NCBI GenBank assembly: GCA_023410575.1
Contig: JAEYPP010000016.1
Location: 62,001-126,000 of the forward strand
Origin: Bacillota bacterium
GTDB taxonomy: Bacteria; Bacillota; Clostridia; Lachnospirales; Lachnospiraceae
Length of the DNA: 64,000 nucleotides
Direction of reading: 5' to 3'
In this document: piece after piece, positions 45,305-54,273 of the stretch
Position numbering within the stretch: the first letter of the stretch is position 1
Layout: each line of letters starts with the position of its first letter
Program-made: the position numbers and the translations under genes
The notes under the pieces: generated by a model
Told to the model about the DNA's origin: nothing
What the model saw: the letters and a program-made list of their open reading frames with translations, nothing else
Database searches by the model: none

Positions 45305-45341
45305 TTTAAATAAGCAATAAAAATAGGAAGGGGTGATTCTT

Positions 45342-46433
45342 TTGGATAAGAAAAAAGTTGGAAAGGCGATTGCATATTTGAGAAAAAGAGCTGGCTTTAC
45401 ACAAAAGGATCTTGCCGATCGAATTGGAATCAGTGATAAGGCTGTGTCCAAATGGGAGAGAGGGCTCGGGCTTCCTGATATTGCTTATTTTGGGAAATTA
45501 TCTATTTTGTTGGACACGGATATGGATAGTTTACTAGCTGGGGATGTGATACATCATGATATGGATTGGGCAGGGCTGATGGTGCTATCTGAGAATAAAG
45601 GCGGTATTAATGTAGGGACATCAATTTATGATAAACCTATGGTTTACTATTTATTAAGTTATTTCATGCTGATTGGAATAAAAAAAATCTTTGTTGTTTG
45701 CAGACGTGATGATGAATCCTTTATAAAGATGGAGTTGGGGGATGGCAGCAAATTGGGAATGTCATTGATTTATTGCGGCTATTATAAAGAAGAGGTAAGA
45801 AGAGTAATCAATGAAGAAAAGGAATTCAGCAATTTAATGGTCGTATATGGAAGAAGCTTCATCTACGGAGTTGACCAAACACGATATTTTCATAAAGCGA
45901 TGTCACATCGAGAACGTATAACGATACTATCGCTACCTAAAAAAGTTGAAGAACTAGAGTTCGAAAATAGTAGTAAGGATATGAAAACTTACAAAGCACT
46001 TATTTTTAATGATAAACGGGAAGTTGTAGAGTCAGATAATGAAGATAAAATATACACACAGTATGATTATTATCATATTCCGGTATTCTTCTGCCCTAGA
46101 AGCGACTTATTCAAATTGACTTCTCATGAAGAAACATTCGAAATAGACTTTCATGGGTTGAAAGAGCAACGATTATTTACAGAGGTTCTTGACAGAGGAT
46201 ATGTTGAGATGCCTATGGAAGATGTAGATCAAGTCTTAAATGTGTCTAATTTTGTGAGATTAGTACAAAATGCGTGTGGGATGAAGATTTATTGCATAGA
46301 AGAAATAGCATGGAGAAGAGGATTAATTGATCTAGAAAGATTGAAGGAGTTTGGAGAATTGAAGAAGCAGACTGCATATGGAAAGTATATTTTAAGTCTA
46401 TATGACAGATATAAGAGAATTGAACAGGAATAA
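45342..46433 (+). CDS. XRE-domain fused to a catalytically degenerate RmlA-like domain
   Basis: About 363 aa. Residues about 5-65 form an XRE helix-turn-helix (FTQKDLADRIGISDKAVSKW). The rest is an RmlA-type nucleotidyltransferase fold aligned to the neighbouring RmlA through IYDKPMVYYLLSYFMLIGIK, GDGSKLGMSLIY, TEVLDRGY and EEIAWRRGLIDLERL. All key sites are lost: no GGxGTR loop, no catalytic Lys, LGDN became VYGRS and WLDTGT became EMPMED. It is best read as a sugar-nucleotide-sensing regulator (inference). TTG 45342 is chosen with AGGAAGGGG eight bases upstream; GTG 45333 is the alternative. Confidence 0.8.
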   Translation: MDKKKVGKAIAYLRKRAGFTQKDLADRIGISDKAVSKWERGLGLPDIAYFGKLSILLDTDMDSLLAGDVIHHDMDWAGLMVLSENKGGINVGTSIYDKPMVYYLLSYFMLIGIKKIFVVCRRDDESFIKMELGDGSKLGMSLIYCGYYKEEVRRVINEEKEFSNLMVVYGRSFIYGVDQTRYFHKAMSHRERITILSLPKKVEELEFENSSKDMKTYKALIFNDKREVVESDNEDKIYTQYDYYHIPVFFCPRSDLFKLTSHEETFEIDFHGLKEQRLFTEVLDRGYVEMPMEDVDQVLNVSNFVRLVQNACGMKIYCIEEIAWRRGLIDLERLKEFGELKKQTAYGKYILSLYDRYKRIEQE

Positions 46434-46503
46434 TGAATCGACTGAGGCAAATTTACAATGGATATAGTAGTTATATATTGATTGTAAGTAAACTTTTAGT
46501 CGA

Positions 46504-46532
46504 TTGTCATTTTAATCAGCTAAGCATAAAAT
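46504..46532 (+). promoter_or_regulatory. Putative promoter before the aminotransferase cassette
   Basis: TTGTCA at 46504 and TAAAAT at 46527 with a 17-base spacer, about 90 bases before ATG 46623. The region between 46434 and 46622 has no gene. Confidence 0.5.
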
Positions 46533-46622
46533 ATCTATAATTAGATATATTTAGATGAAATAAAAATTATTATGTATTATATTGTAATGACTTTTATAGA
46601 ATTTTCAGGAGGAAGTAGAGAA

Positions 46623-47768
46623 ATGTCTATTCAGGTACTAAAACCGAAATTTCATATTGATGAATGTCTTGATGGGGTTCGAGAGTGTTTAGAAAAAGGC
46701 TGGACAGGAATGGGATTTAAGACAGTTGAGTTCGAGAAAGAGTGGATGAATTATACAGGACATACATATGCGTATTATGTTAACTCCAATACCGTCGGAC
46801 TTCATCTTGCTGTGAAGATATTAAAGATGGAGAATGGTTGGAACGATGGGGATGAAATTATCACTACACCAATCACTTTTGTATCTACAAATCATGCGAT
46901 TCTCTATGAGAATATGCATGCAACATTTGCCGACGTAGATGAGTATCTTTGCATCGACCCTGAAGATGTAAAGAAAAAAATTAATGATAGAACACGTGCT
47001 ATTATTTTTGTTGGCTACGGTGGACGTGTTGGTCAGTTAGATAAGATTATAGAGATATGTAAAGAACATAACTTAAAACTAATCCTTGATGCGGCGCATA
47101 TGGCGGGAACACGTGTGAATGGAGTATGCCCTGGTACTTGGGATGGAGTAGATGTTACAGTATATTCCTTCCAAGCAGTTAAGAACTTGCCTACAGGTGA
47201 TAGTGGTATGGTATGCTTCGCGCATGAAGACCAGGATAAGCTAGCTCGTCAGCTTGCATGGCTTGGTATTAATAAAGATACTTATGCAAGATCCAATGCG
47301 GGAACATATGCCTGGAAGTATGACGTGGATTATGTAGGCTACAAATATAATGGTAATGCTATTATGGCAGCAATTGCTCTTACACAGCTTAAGTATCTTG
47401 ACGAAGAGAATGCAAGAAGAAGAGAGATCGTGGCAAAGTATACCGAAGCTTTTAAAAACAATGATAAAATCAAGATAGTTGGCGCGCCATATGCAGACGA
47501 GTGTGCTTATCATATCTATGAATTAATTGTTCCTGATCGACAGAAGTTACTTGGGGATCTTCAGAAGAAAGAAATCTACTGTGGTGTTCATTATCGTGAT
47601 AATACAGAGTATAGCATGTATCAGTATGCAAATGGTACATGCCCTAGAGCACATGAGGTAAGTGAGCATATTATTACGTTGCCACTTCATATGTGGTTAA
47701 CGGATGAAGATATTAATTTTATTATAGAGGGTGTATTGGCTAGCGTTAAAGAAATGGAGGCATTATAG
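46623..47768 (+). CDS. DegT/DnrJ/EryC1/StrS-family sugar aminotransferase
   Basis: 381 aa PLP enzyme that aminates keto-sugar nucleotides. Cofactor features: ITTPITFVSTNHAIL, ILDAAHMAGTR and the PLP-lysine in YSFQAVKNLPTGDSG. ATG 46623 is preferred over ATG 46572 because AGGAGG is ten bases upstream and the family normally begins here. It is coupled to a GNAT acetyltransferase, the usual pair for making an N-acylated amino sugar; the keto substrate could come from the dehydratase at 57412 (inference). Confidence 0.9.
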   Translation: MSIQVLKPKFHIDECLDGVRECLEKGWTGMGFKTVEFEKEWMNYTGHTYAYYVNSNTVGLHLAVKILKMENGWNDGDEIITTPITFVSTNHAILYENMHATFADVDEYLCIDPEDVKKKINDRTRAIIFVGYGGRVGQLDKIIEICKEHNLKLILDAAHMAGTRVNGVCPGTWDGVDVTVYSFQAVKNLPTGDSGMVCFAHEDQDKLARQLAWLGINKDTYARSNAGTYAWKYDVDYVGYKYNGNAIMAAIALTQLKYLDEENARRREIVAKYTEAFKNNDKIKIVGAPYADECAYHIYELIVPDRQKLLGDLQKKEIYCGVHYRDNTEYSMYQYANGTCPRAHEVSEHIITLPLHMWLTDEDINFIIEGVLASVKEMEAL

Positions 47769-47769
47769 A

Positions 47770-48360
47770 ATGGCTTTATGTGAAACAATTTATGGAAAAT
47801 TTGTTGATCTAAAGTGTGTAACAGAAGATGATGCTGAATTTACGTTAGAGCTTCGTCAAGACCCTGAATTTGCGAAATTTCTTCCGCGAATAGATAATAC
47901 TTTGGAAGAGCAAATCGACTGGATTAAGAAACAAAGAGAAGAGAAGGGGGATTACTTCTTCTGTGTTTGGAGTAAAGATGGTAGAAGATTGGGAACTGTA
48001 GGACTTGTGGATGTTTTTGATGAGGTACCCCAGGGTGGACGCTTGGCGTTAAAGGGAAATGCATTCGAAAACATAGAGTCATATATGCTGACACTTCAGT
48101 ATGCATTTTACGAGCTGAAAGTAAAGAGCATATGGGGGTTTGTGTATTTGGAAAATGAGCGCGCTGCACGATTTAATGCTCAGTTTGGAGCAGTATTCAA
48201 AGAACCCTCACAACTTGAAAATGGAAGATGGATTAAAGAACTAATACAATCAAGAGATGATTTTGAAATATCAATGAAAAAATTGACACGCATGCTATAT
48301 AGAGGAGACATTCCGGGAGAATTGTCATTTAAGAAACAACTGGAATCTTTTTTCTTATAA
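47770..48360 (+). CDS. GNAT-family N-acetyltransferase
   Basis: 196 aa. RimJ/PseH-like pattern: VDLKCVTEDDAEFTLELRQ, FFCVWSKDGRRLGTVGLVDV, YMLTLQYAFYELKVKSIWG and VYLENERAARFNAQFGAV. Likely N-acylates the amino group placed by the preceding aminotransferase. ATG 47770 has GGAGG nine bases upstream and lies one base after the previous stop, so translation is coupled. Confidence 0.82.
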   Translation: MALCETIYGKFVDLKCVTEDDAEFTLELRQDPEFAKFLPRIDNTLEEQIDWIKKQREEKGDYFFCVWSKDGRRLGTVGLVDVFDEVPQGGRLALKGNAFENIESYMLTLQYAFYELKVKSIWGFVYLENERAARFNAQFGAVFKEPSQLENGRWIKELIQSRDDFEISMKKLTRMLYRGDIPGELSFKKQLESFFL

Positions 48361-48410
48361 AAAGCGTATGCTTTGATATAGCTGATAAGTAATATGAGGA
48401 GCGAGTAAAT

Positions 48411-49151
48411 ATGTTGATACTAGATAAAAGGATTATACTTGTAACAGGTGCTAGTAGAGGAATTGGTTTGGCTATAGTTAAAAGATTAGCCTCTGAGGGT
48501 GCTATAGTATTTGCTGGAATGAGAAATGAAAGCAACATAATGGAAAACGAGGATGTAAGTTCGATTGATGGAAAAGTAATACCAATTAAGTTAGATGTTT
48601 GCGATAAGGAATCTATAAAAAAATGTATTCTTGAGATTAAGAAAATGTATGGGAAATTGGATGTGCTTGTGAATAATGCGGGGATTATGATTACCGGACG
48701 CATGGAGATGGCAAGTGATGATGCAGTTGATAAAGTCTTTAATACGAATGTATTTGGATTATTACATGTGAGTCAGATGGCTATTCGTCTATTAAAAAAA
48801 TCGGATGCAGGAACTATAATTAATATCTCATCTATCCTGGGGGATGTTGGAGATATAGGCCAAACAGTATATGCAGCATCAAAAGCAGCAGTTTCAAGTA
48901 TGACACGAACTTGGGCTAGAGAATATGCACCAATGGGAATACGTGTGAATGCAATTGCACCTGGAAACACTGATACAGATATGTTTAATATGATAGATGA
49001 TGACAAGCTTGAAGATGCAATTGCGTTGATTGGTCTTGGACGTCTAGCTAAACCTGATGAGATTGCAAAAGTGGCATTGTTTTTGGCATCTACAATGTCC
49101 AGTTATGTAACGGGCGAAATAATAGGTGTTAATGGTGGTCTTATATTGTAA
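48411..49151 (+). CDS. SDR-family oxidoreductase (FabG-like), copy 1
   Basis: 246 aa classical short-chain dehydrogenase. TGASRGIG cofactor loop, NNAG, catalytic Ser in INISSILGD and YAASK, ending TGEIIGVNGG. It resembles 3-oxoacyl-ACP reductases. With the ACP and acyl ligase downstream, it may reduce an acyl-ACP or a keto-sugar. GAGGAGCGAG before ATG. Confidence 0.85.
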   Translation: MLILDKRIILVTGASRGIGLAIVKRLASEGAIVFAGMRNESNIMENEDVSSIDGKVIPIKLDVCDKESIKKCILEIKKMYGKLDVLVNNAGIMITGRMEMASDDAVDKVFNTNVFGLLHVSQMAIRLLKKSDAGTIINISSILGDVGDIGQTVYAASKAAVSSMTRTWAREYAPMGIRVNAIAPGNTDTDMFNMIDDDKLEDAIALIGLGRLAKPDEIAKVALFLASTMSSYVTGEIIGVNGGLIL

Positions 49152-49164
49152 AGTGGAGGATGAA

Positions 49165-49920
49165 ATGGATTATTTGCTAAAAAATAAAATCGCCTTTGTT
49201 ACAGGATGCGATCAGGGGATAGGATATAGTATATGCGAAGCGTTTGTTAAAGCTGGTGCTATTGTATATGCGAATGTGCTGAAAATGGAGTCCATAAGCA
49301 AATTGAGCGCTTTAAATGATGATTTATCAGGTGGAAAGGCAATTCCTGTTCAGTTTGATATAGTGGATAAGCATGAAATTGCAAATTGCATAAATAAAAT
49401 TAAAAATGAACAGAATGGGCGATTAGATATATTAATAAATAATGCTGGAGTGAAAATAGATTGTTTAATTGAAATGATAGATGATGAAAGCATAAAGAAA
49501 ATGATGGATGTCAATGTTATTGGACTTATTCATGTAACTCAAATGGCACTTAGTCTACTAAAAAGAAATCCGGGAGGCGCTTCCATTATTAATATATCGT
49601 CAATCGTTGGACTTAAAGGAAATACAGGACAGTCTGTGTATGGTGCCACTAAAGGTGCTGTGGCATCTTTGACAAAAAGTTGGGCAAAGGAATTTGCACC
49701 CAAAAAAATTAGGGTTAATGCTGTAGCACCAGGGAGTATAGATACAGAAATGTTTTATACGACTAGTGATGAGACTATGAAGAAAAGCATAGAGGCAATT
49801 GGAATGGGACGATTGGGTAAACCAGAGGAGGTTGCTAGTGTGATTTTGTTTTTAGCATCCGATTTATCTAGTTATGTTACTGGAGAATTGATAGGGGTAA
49901 ATGGAGGCCTATTTATGTAA
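49165..49920 (+). CDS. SDR-family oxidoreductase (FabG-like), copy 2
   Basis: 251 aa paralogue of the preceding gene (both end TGE-IGVNGG-). Cofactor loop TGCDQGIG, NNAG, catalytic INISSIVGLK and YGATK are intact. Start ATG 49165 has GTGGAGGATGAA before it; earlier starts lie within the preceding gene. The tandem pair may catalyse two different reductions. Confidence 0.85.
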   Translation: MDYLLKNKIAFVTGCDQGIGYSICEAFVKAGAIVYANVLKMESISKLSALNDDLSGGKAIPVQFDIVDKHEIANCINKIKNEQNGRLDILINNAGVKIDCLIEMIDDESIKKMMDVNVIGLIHVTQMALSLLKRNPGGASIINISSIVGLKGNTGQSVYGATKGAVASLTKSWAKEFAPKKIRVNAVAPGSIDTEMFYTTSDETMKKSIEAIGMGRLGKPEEVASVILFLASDLSSYVTGELIGVNGGLFM

Positions 49921-50027
49921 TAACATGTGATTAAGGCAGATTTTGCTGTTTGGAACGGTCATAAATAATATGAGATTTGTACGACTTTGGGCTATAAATA
50001 AAAAGGAGTAAATAGGAGGATATTAAT

Positions 50028-50267
50028 ATGAACAATATGGATAAATACACAGAGGTATTCACAAAAACATTTGATATTACAGCAGACGTGGCAAAACAAG
50101 TTAAATATCAAGATATCGCTGCATGGGATTCGGTAGGTCATATGGGATTAGTTGCAGAAATTGAAGATGCATTTGACATAATGATGGATACAGATGATAT
50201 TATTGACTTTAGTTCATTTGAGAAGGGGATGGAAATCCTTAGTGCAAAATATGATGTGGTATTTTAA
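50028..50267 (+). CDS. Acyl carrier protein (stand-alone)
   Basis: 79 aa acidic carrier protein with the phosphopantetheine site DSVGHMGL (Ser35). It is distinct from a housekeeping AcpP in its surroundings: it sits between SDRs and an AMP-forming ligase. TAGGAGG before ATG. The following gene starts inside its last codons. Confidence 0.88.
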   Translation: MNNMDKYTEVFTKTFDITADVAKQVKYQDIAAWDSVGHMGLVAEIEDAFDIMMDTDDIIDFSSFEKGMEILSAKYDVVF

Positions 50268-51669
50268 ACAATTTAAAAACAGAATAGCACTTATATCCGA
50301 TGAAGGAATACAGTTGACTTATGAGCAACTACAGGAGGAAAATGATAAAGTTGCCAATATTATTCAAAATAGATGCTTGGTATTTTCCTTGTGCAGTAAT
50401 ACAATCGGTTCTGTTGTAGGATATACAGCATTTATGAGGAATAATATTGTTCCAGTTTTACTGAATGCTCATTTAGATTTAGAACTCCTTAAAAATTTGA
50501 TGGATACTTACTGCCCAGCATATATTTGGATACCTTCAGATATTGGAGAGGCAGTAGTGTTTGACGAATTATCAGTAGTTTACGAAAGTATGAATTATAT
50601 ACTTCTAAAGACGAGTTATGAAAAATCGTATCCAATGATTGATGAATTAGGTCTGTTACTTACTACATCTGGTTCCACAGGTAGTCCGAAATTTGTTCGA
50701 CAAACATATACTAATGTTATGACCAATGCGGAACAGATTGCAGAATACTTAGAGTTGGATGAAACAGAAAGACCGGTAACAACTTTACCTATGAACTACA
50801 CATATGGCTGTTCTATTATTAATAGTCATCTTCTTGTTGGGGCTACAATTTTGCTTACGGATAAAACATTGATGGGCAGAGAATTTTGGTCGTTCATGAA
50901 AGAACAGAAAGCTACATCGTTCGGCGGAGTTCCATATACATATGAGATGTTGGACAAACTTCGTTTCTTCAGAATGGATTTGCCAGATCTTCGTTACATG
51001 ACTCAAGCAGGTGGTAAGCTTTCTCCTGAGCTTCATAAGAAATTCGCTGAATATGCAATTGAGAAAGATAAGAAGTTTATTGTTATGTATGGTGCTTGTG
51101 AGGCTACTGCACGAATGGGCTATCTTCCGGCTGAAAAATCTTTGGACAAGTATGGTAGTTGTGGAATTGCTATTCCAAGAGGAAAGTTCTATTTAATAGA
51201 TGCGGATGACAAAGTCATTGAAGAACCTGAGGTTACGGGTGAATTGGTTTATGAAGGGGCCAACGTAACATTGGGATATGCTGAGTGCGGAGACGATCTT
51301 ATCAAAGGTGATGAGCGTCATGGTGTACTGCAGACAGGAGATATGGCAAAGCGCGATAAAGATGGATTTTACTTTATTGTTGGTCGTAAGAAACGTTTCT
51401 TGAAAATTTATGGCAATAGAGTTAATCTTGATGAAGTAGATAGGCTTATCAAAGCTCAATTTAACTTTATGGAATGTGCAAGTACTGGTGTTGACGATCA
51501 TATGTATATTTTCGTTACGGATAATTCTGTAGTAGAAGATGTAAGAAAGTTTATTTCTGAAAAGACTCGACTTAATCCAACAGCATTTAAAGTAATCAAG
51601 ATTGATGAAATTCCGAAAAATGATGCTGGAAAGACGCTTTATAAGGAGTTGTCAAAGTATTATGAGTAA
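50251..51669 (+). CDS. AMP-forming acyl/amino-acid ligase (adenylation enzyme)
   Basis: About 472 aa ANL-superfamily enzyme. Core motifs: LLLTTSGSTGSPKFVRQ (P-loop), GACEATARMGY, LQTGDMAKRDKDGFYF, GRKKRFLKIYGNRVNLDEVD and C-terminal catalytic Lys in PKNDAGKTLYKEL. It likely activates a carboxylic acid as the adenylate and loads it on the adjacent ACP. The start is uncertain: ATG 50251 or 50254, both inside the ACP gene, imply coupling. Substrate unknown. Confidence 0.83.
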   Translation: MMWYFKQFKNRIALISDEGIQLTYEQLQEENDKVANIIQNRCLVFSLCSNTIGSVVGYTAFMRNNIVPVLLNAHLDLELLKNLMDTYCPAYIWIPSDIGEAVVFDELSVVYESMNYILLKTSYEKSYPMIDELGLLLTTSGSTGSPKFVRQTYTNVMTNAEQIAEYLELDETERPVTTLPMNYTYGCSIINSHLLVGATILLTDKTLMGREFWSFMKEQKATSFGGVPYTYEMLDKLRFFRMDLPDLRYMTQAGGKLSPELHKKFAEYAIEKDKKFIVMYGACEATARMGYLPAEKSLDKYGSCGIAIPRGKFYLIDADDKVIEEPEVTGELVYEGANVTLGYAECGDDLIKGDERHGVLQTGDMAKRDKDGFYFIVGRKKRFLKIYGNRVNLDEVDRLIKAQFNFMECASTGVDDHMYIFVTDNSVVEDVRKFISEKTRLNPTAFKVIKIDEIPKNDAGKTLYKELSKYYE

Positions 51670-51909
51670 TCCAAAAATTCAGTTGTTTATTACGCCATTT
51701 GCAGGTGGATCAAAGAATTCGTTTCAGCATTTGAAGATATTTTGACGAGGAAATTGAAGTGTTTACCGTAGAATATCCGGGAAGAGGCTCACGCATTCGT
51801 GAGTCTCTTTTTGGGACAATGTATGGGAGATAATCATTTTTTTATCAATCAATGTGGAAAAGAAATGTCAGAAATCATTTCGAGAGAAATAAAGAGATAT
51901 ATTCATTAG
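51662..51909 (+). pseudogene. Broken type II thioesterase
   Basis: ATG 51662 overlaps the ligase stop and reads IQLFITPFAGGSKNSFQHL, the N terminus of a type II (GrsT-like) thioesterase, then stops. A shifted frame continues FDEEIEVFTVEYPGRGSRIR, still thioesterase-like, to about 51832. A third piece, ATG 51823, reads GDNHFFINQ to a stop at 51909 and fits the thioesterase C terminus. The central part with the nucleophile Ser is deleted. So one frameshift plus an internal deletion of roughly 150 codons. Confidence 0.8.
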
Positions 51910-51935
51910 ATGGATATGAAGAGAGGAGTCATACA

Positions 51936-53027
51936 GTGAATTATAATGAAATAATGAATATCGCTCCGTATTCTTTAGATAGAGAGCAGAAGAATAGACT
52001 ATTGACTGAAAGATTGAAGGAACTGACGGAATATCATGTAAGTAATTGCTCGGAATATAATAAAATGCTGAGAAGTATAAATTATGATTCGGGTGAAGTT
52101 GAAAGTTATTATGATTTGCCTTTTTTACCTGTACGACTTTTTAAGGAATTAGAGCTAAAAAGCGTTCAACAAGACGAAGTGTTTAAAACGATGACATCAT
52201 CTGGTACATCAGGACAAGCTGTATCAAAGATATATCTTGATAAAGAAACTGCAAGTAATCAACAAAAAACTATGGTTAAGATTGTATCTGAGTTTATTGG
52301 AGGCAGTAGAATGCCAATGCTGATTATTGATTGCCCATCTGTTGTAAAAAACAGATTAATGTTCTCTGCAAGAGGGGCAGGTATTCTTGGGTTTTCAATG
52401 TTTGGCTCAGATAAAGAATATGCCTTAAATGATGATATGCAATTGGATGTAGAAGCTGTAAAAGCATTTCTTGAAAAGCATAAAGGGAAGAGAATCTTTA
52501 TGTTTGGTTTTACTTTTATGGTATGGCAGCATTTTTATAAAGAACTGATTCGTCTAGAACAAGAGGGAATCTCGTTTGACTTATCGAATGGTATCTTAAT
52601 TCATGGCGGTGGTTGGAAAAAACTAATAAGTGAAGCGGTATCTCAAGAAGAGTTTCATCAAAGGCTTAAAGATGTCTGTGGACTCAACTCAATTCATGAT
52701 TATTATGGCATGGTTGAACAAACGGGCTGTATCTATATGCAGTGTGAGTGTGGGCATCTACATGCAAGTATATTCTCAGATGTTATCATGAGAAGACCAA
52801 GAGATTTTTCTATTTGTGACCAAGGGGAAAGAGGAATTATACAGGTATTATCTATGCTTCCACAATCTTATCCTGGACATTCACTTTTAACGGAAGACGA
52901 AGGAATTATACTAGGTGAAGATGATTGTCCTTGTGGTAGAAAAGGAAAGTATTTTAAGATAATTGGAAGACTTAAAAATGCAGAGATCAGGGGGTGCAGT
53001 GATACTTATGCAGCAAAGTTCAATTAG
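51936..53027 (+). CDS. LuxE-like acyl-protein synthetase
   Basis: 363 aa ANL-related enzyme of the LuxE family. In luminous bacteria LuxE activates a fatty acid with ATP and carries it on a Cys near its C terminus before passing it to the LuxC reductase. Seen: TMTSSGTSGQAVSKIYLD (nucleotide loop), YGMVEQTGCIYMQCECGHLH, and the C-terminal IRGCSDTYA with Cys354 at the expected acylation site. GTG 51936 is chosen with GAGAGGAG seven bases upstream; the longer frame from 51852 overlaps the thioesterase remnant. Confidence 0.86.
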   Translation: MNYNEIMNIAPYSLDREQKNRLLTERLKELTEYHVSNCSEYNKMLRSINYDSGEVESYYDLPFLPVRLFKELELKSVQQDEVFKTMTSSGTSGQAVSKIYLDKETASNQQKTMVKIVSEFIGGSRMPMLIIDCPSVVKNRLMFSARGAGILGFSMFGSDKEYALNDDMQLDVEAVKAFLEKHKGKRIFMFGFTFMVWQHFYKELIRLEQEGISFDLSNGILIHGGGWKKLISEAVSQEEFHQRLKDVCGLNSIHDYYGMVEQTGCIYMQCECGHLHASIFSDVIMRRPRDFSICDQGERGIIQVLSMLPQSYPGHSLLTEDEGIILGEDDCPCGRKGKYFKIIGRLKNAEIRGCSDTYAAKFN

Positions 53028-54237
53028 TAACATTATTGATTTTACGGATTACAATATCACCTATGCTGTTGGTAATTGTGATACATTAAAGCAAATGCAA
53101 ATGGTACCAACATTAGCCCCTTTTTCGGAAAGTGTAATCACACTTTTAAATAATATATCTAAGGAATTGTTGTCTGATGGAGATGCAAAAGCGTATCCTG
53201 ATGTAATAACTCTAGCATTTTGGATGAGAAAAGCATCGACTGAAAGTCTTAAAAAACGATTCATTGTCGAAGATAATAGTATTATGCAACAAGGGCGAGG
53301 AATTGTGTTTCATATTTCACCTTCCAATGTTCCAGTTAACTTTGCATATTCTTTAGTAACTGGTTTACTATGTGGCAATGCTAATATTGTCAGGATACCA
53401 TCAAAAGAATTCCCACAAGTAAATATTATTAACAGAGCGATAAGCAAGGTATTGGAACAGGATAATACCTTATCTCCCTATATCGTTTTTGTAAAGTATG
53501 GACATGATAGTTCGGTGAATGATGCATTTTCTTTGATTGCTGATGTTCGAGTTGTATGGGGAGGTAATAATACCATTGCAGAGCTTAGGAAATCTCCGAT
53601 AAAACCAAGAGCAACAGAAATAACATTTGCAGACCGATTTTCAATAGCTGTTATAGATTCCGATAAATATATGAGCATGGAAAATAAGGCAGATATCGCA
53701 AACAGTTTTTATAATGATACTTATCTAACTGATCAGAACGCGTGTACCTCACCAAGAGTTGTTGTGTGGATGGGGAGTCAAATTCGTGATGCCAAGCAGT
53801 TGTTCTGGAAAGAACTACAAGTACTTGTTGATAAGAAATATGAGATACAGGGTGTACAAGCTGTTAACAAGTTGACTAGCAGTTATTTGCTCGCTGTGGC
53901 ACAGGATAATGTAAAAAAAGAAGTAGGTGAAAACAATCTAATCGTACGAATGAAAGTGGAATCTCTTACTTCTAAACTGATCGAACTAAAAGATAATTCG
54001 GGGTATTTCTTTGAGTATGAGTGTCAAAATATCATGGAGTTAAGTGATTTATGCAACGATAGTAGATGCCAGACAGTTTCTTATATAGGAGATAAGGAGA
54101 TGTTTGTTCCACTTATCACAAGTGGCATTCGTGGAATTGATCGAATTGTACCAATCGGTAAAACTATGGATTTTGACTTGATTTGGGATGGATATAATCT
54201 TTTGGAACGATTAACTAGAAATATTACGTTATTATAA
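53008..54237 (+). CDS. LuxC-like acyl-CoA/acyl-protein reductase
   Basis: 409 aa NADPH-dependent acyl reductase of the LuxC family (aldehyde dehydrogenase fold). Features: VFHISPSNVPVNFAYSLV, VRIPSKEFP, WGGNNTI and the catalytic Cys246 in TDQNACTSPR. It should reduce the acyl group delivered by the LuxE-like protein to an aldehyde. It overlaps the luxE-like gene by 20 bases. ATG 53008 or GTG 52999 could be the start; AGGGGG lies at 52989. Confidence 0.87.
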   Translation: MQQSSISNIIDFTDYNITYAVGNCDTLKQMQMVPTLAPFSESVITLLNNISKELLSDGDAKAYPDVITLAFWMRKASTESLKKRFIVEDNSIMQQGRGIVFHISPSNVPVNFAYSLVTGLLCGNANIVRIPSKEFPQVNIINRAISKVLEQDNTLSPYIVFVKYGHDSSVNDAFSLIADVRVVWGGNNTIAELRKSPIKPRATEITFADRFSIAVIDSDKYMSMENKADIANSFYNDTYLTDQNACTSPRVVVWMGSQIRDAKQLFWKELQVLVDKKYEIQGVQAVNKLTSSYLLAVAQDNVKKEVGENNLIVRMKVESLTSKLIELKDNSGYFFEYECQNIMELSDLCNDSRCQTVSYIGDKEMFVPLITSGIRGIDRIVPIGKTMDFDLIWDGYNLLERLTRNITLL

Positions 54238-54273
54238 AAGGTTTATATTTTATATAGCCAGGGGGAACATACA

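Noticed and set aside
50194..50250. Longer N terminus for the acyl ligase
   Set aside because: The extra residues would be read entirely within the ACP gene and do not resemble the ligase family.
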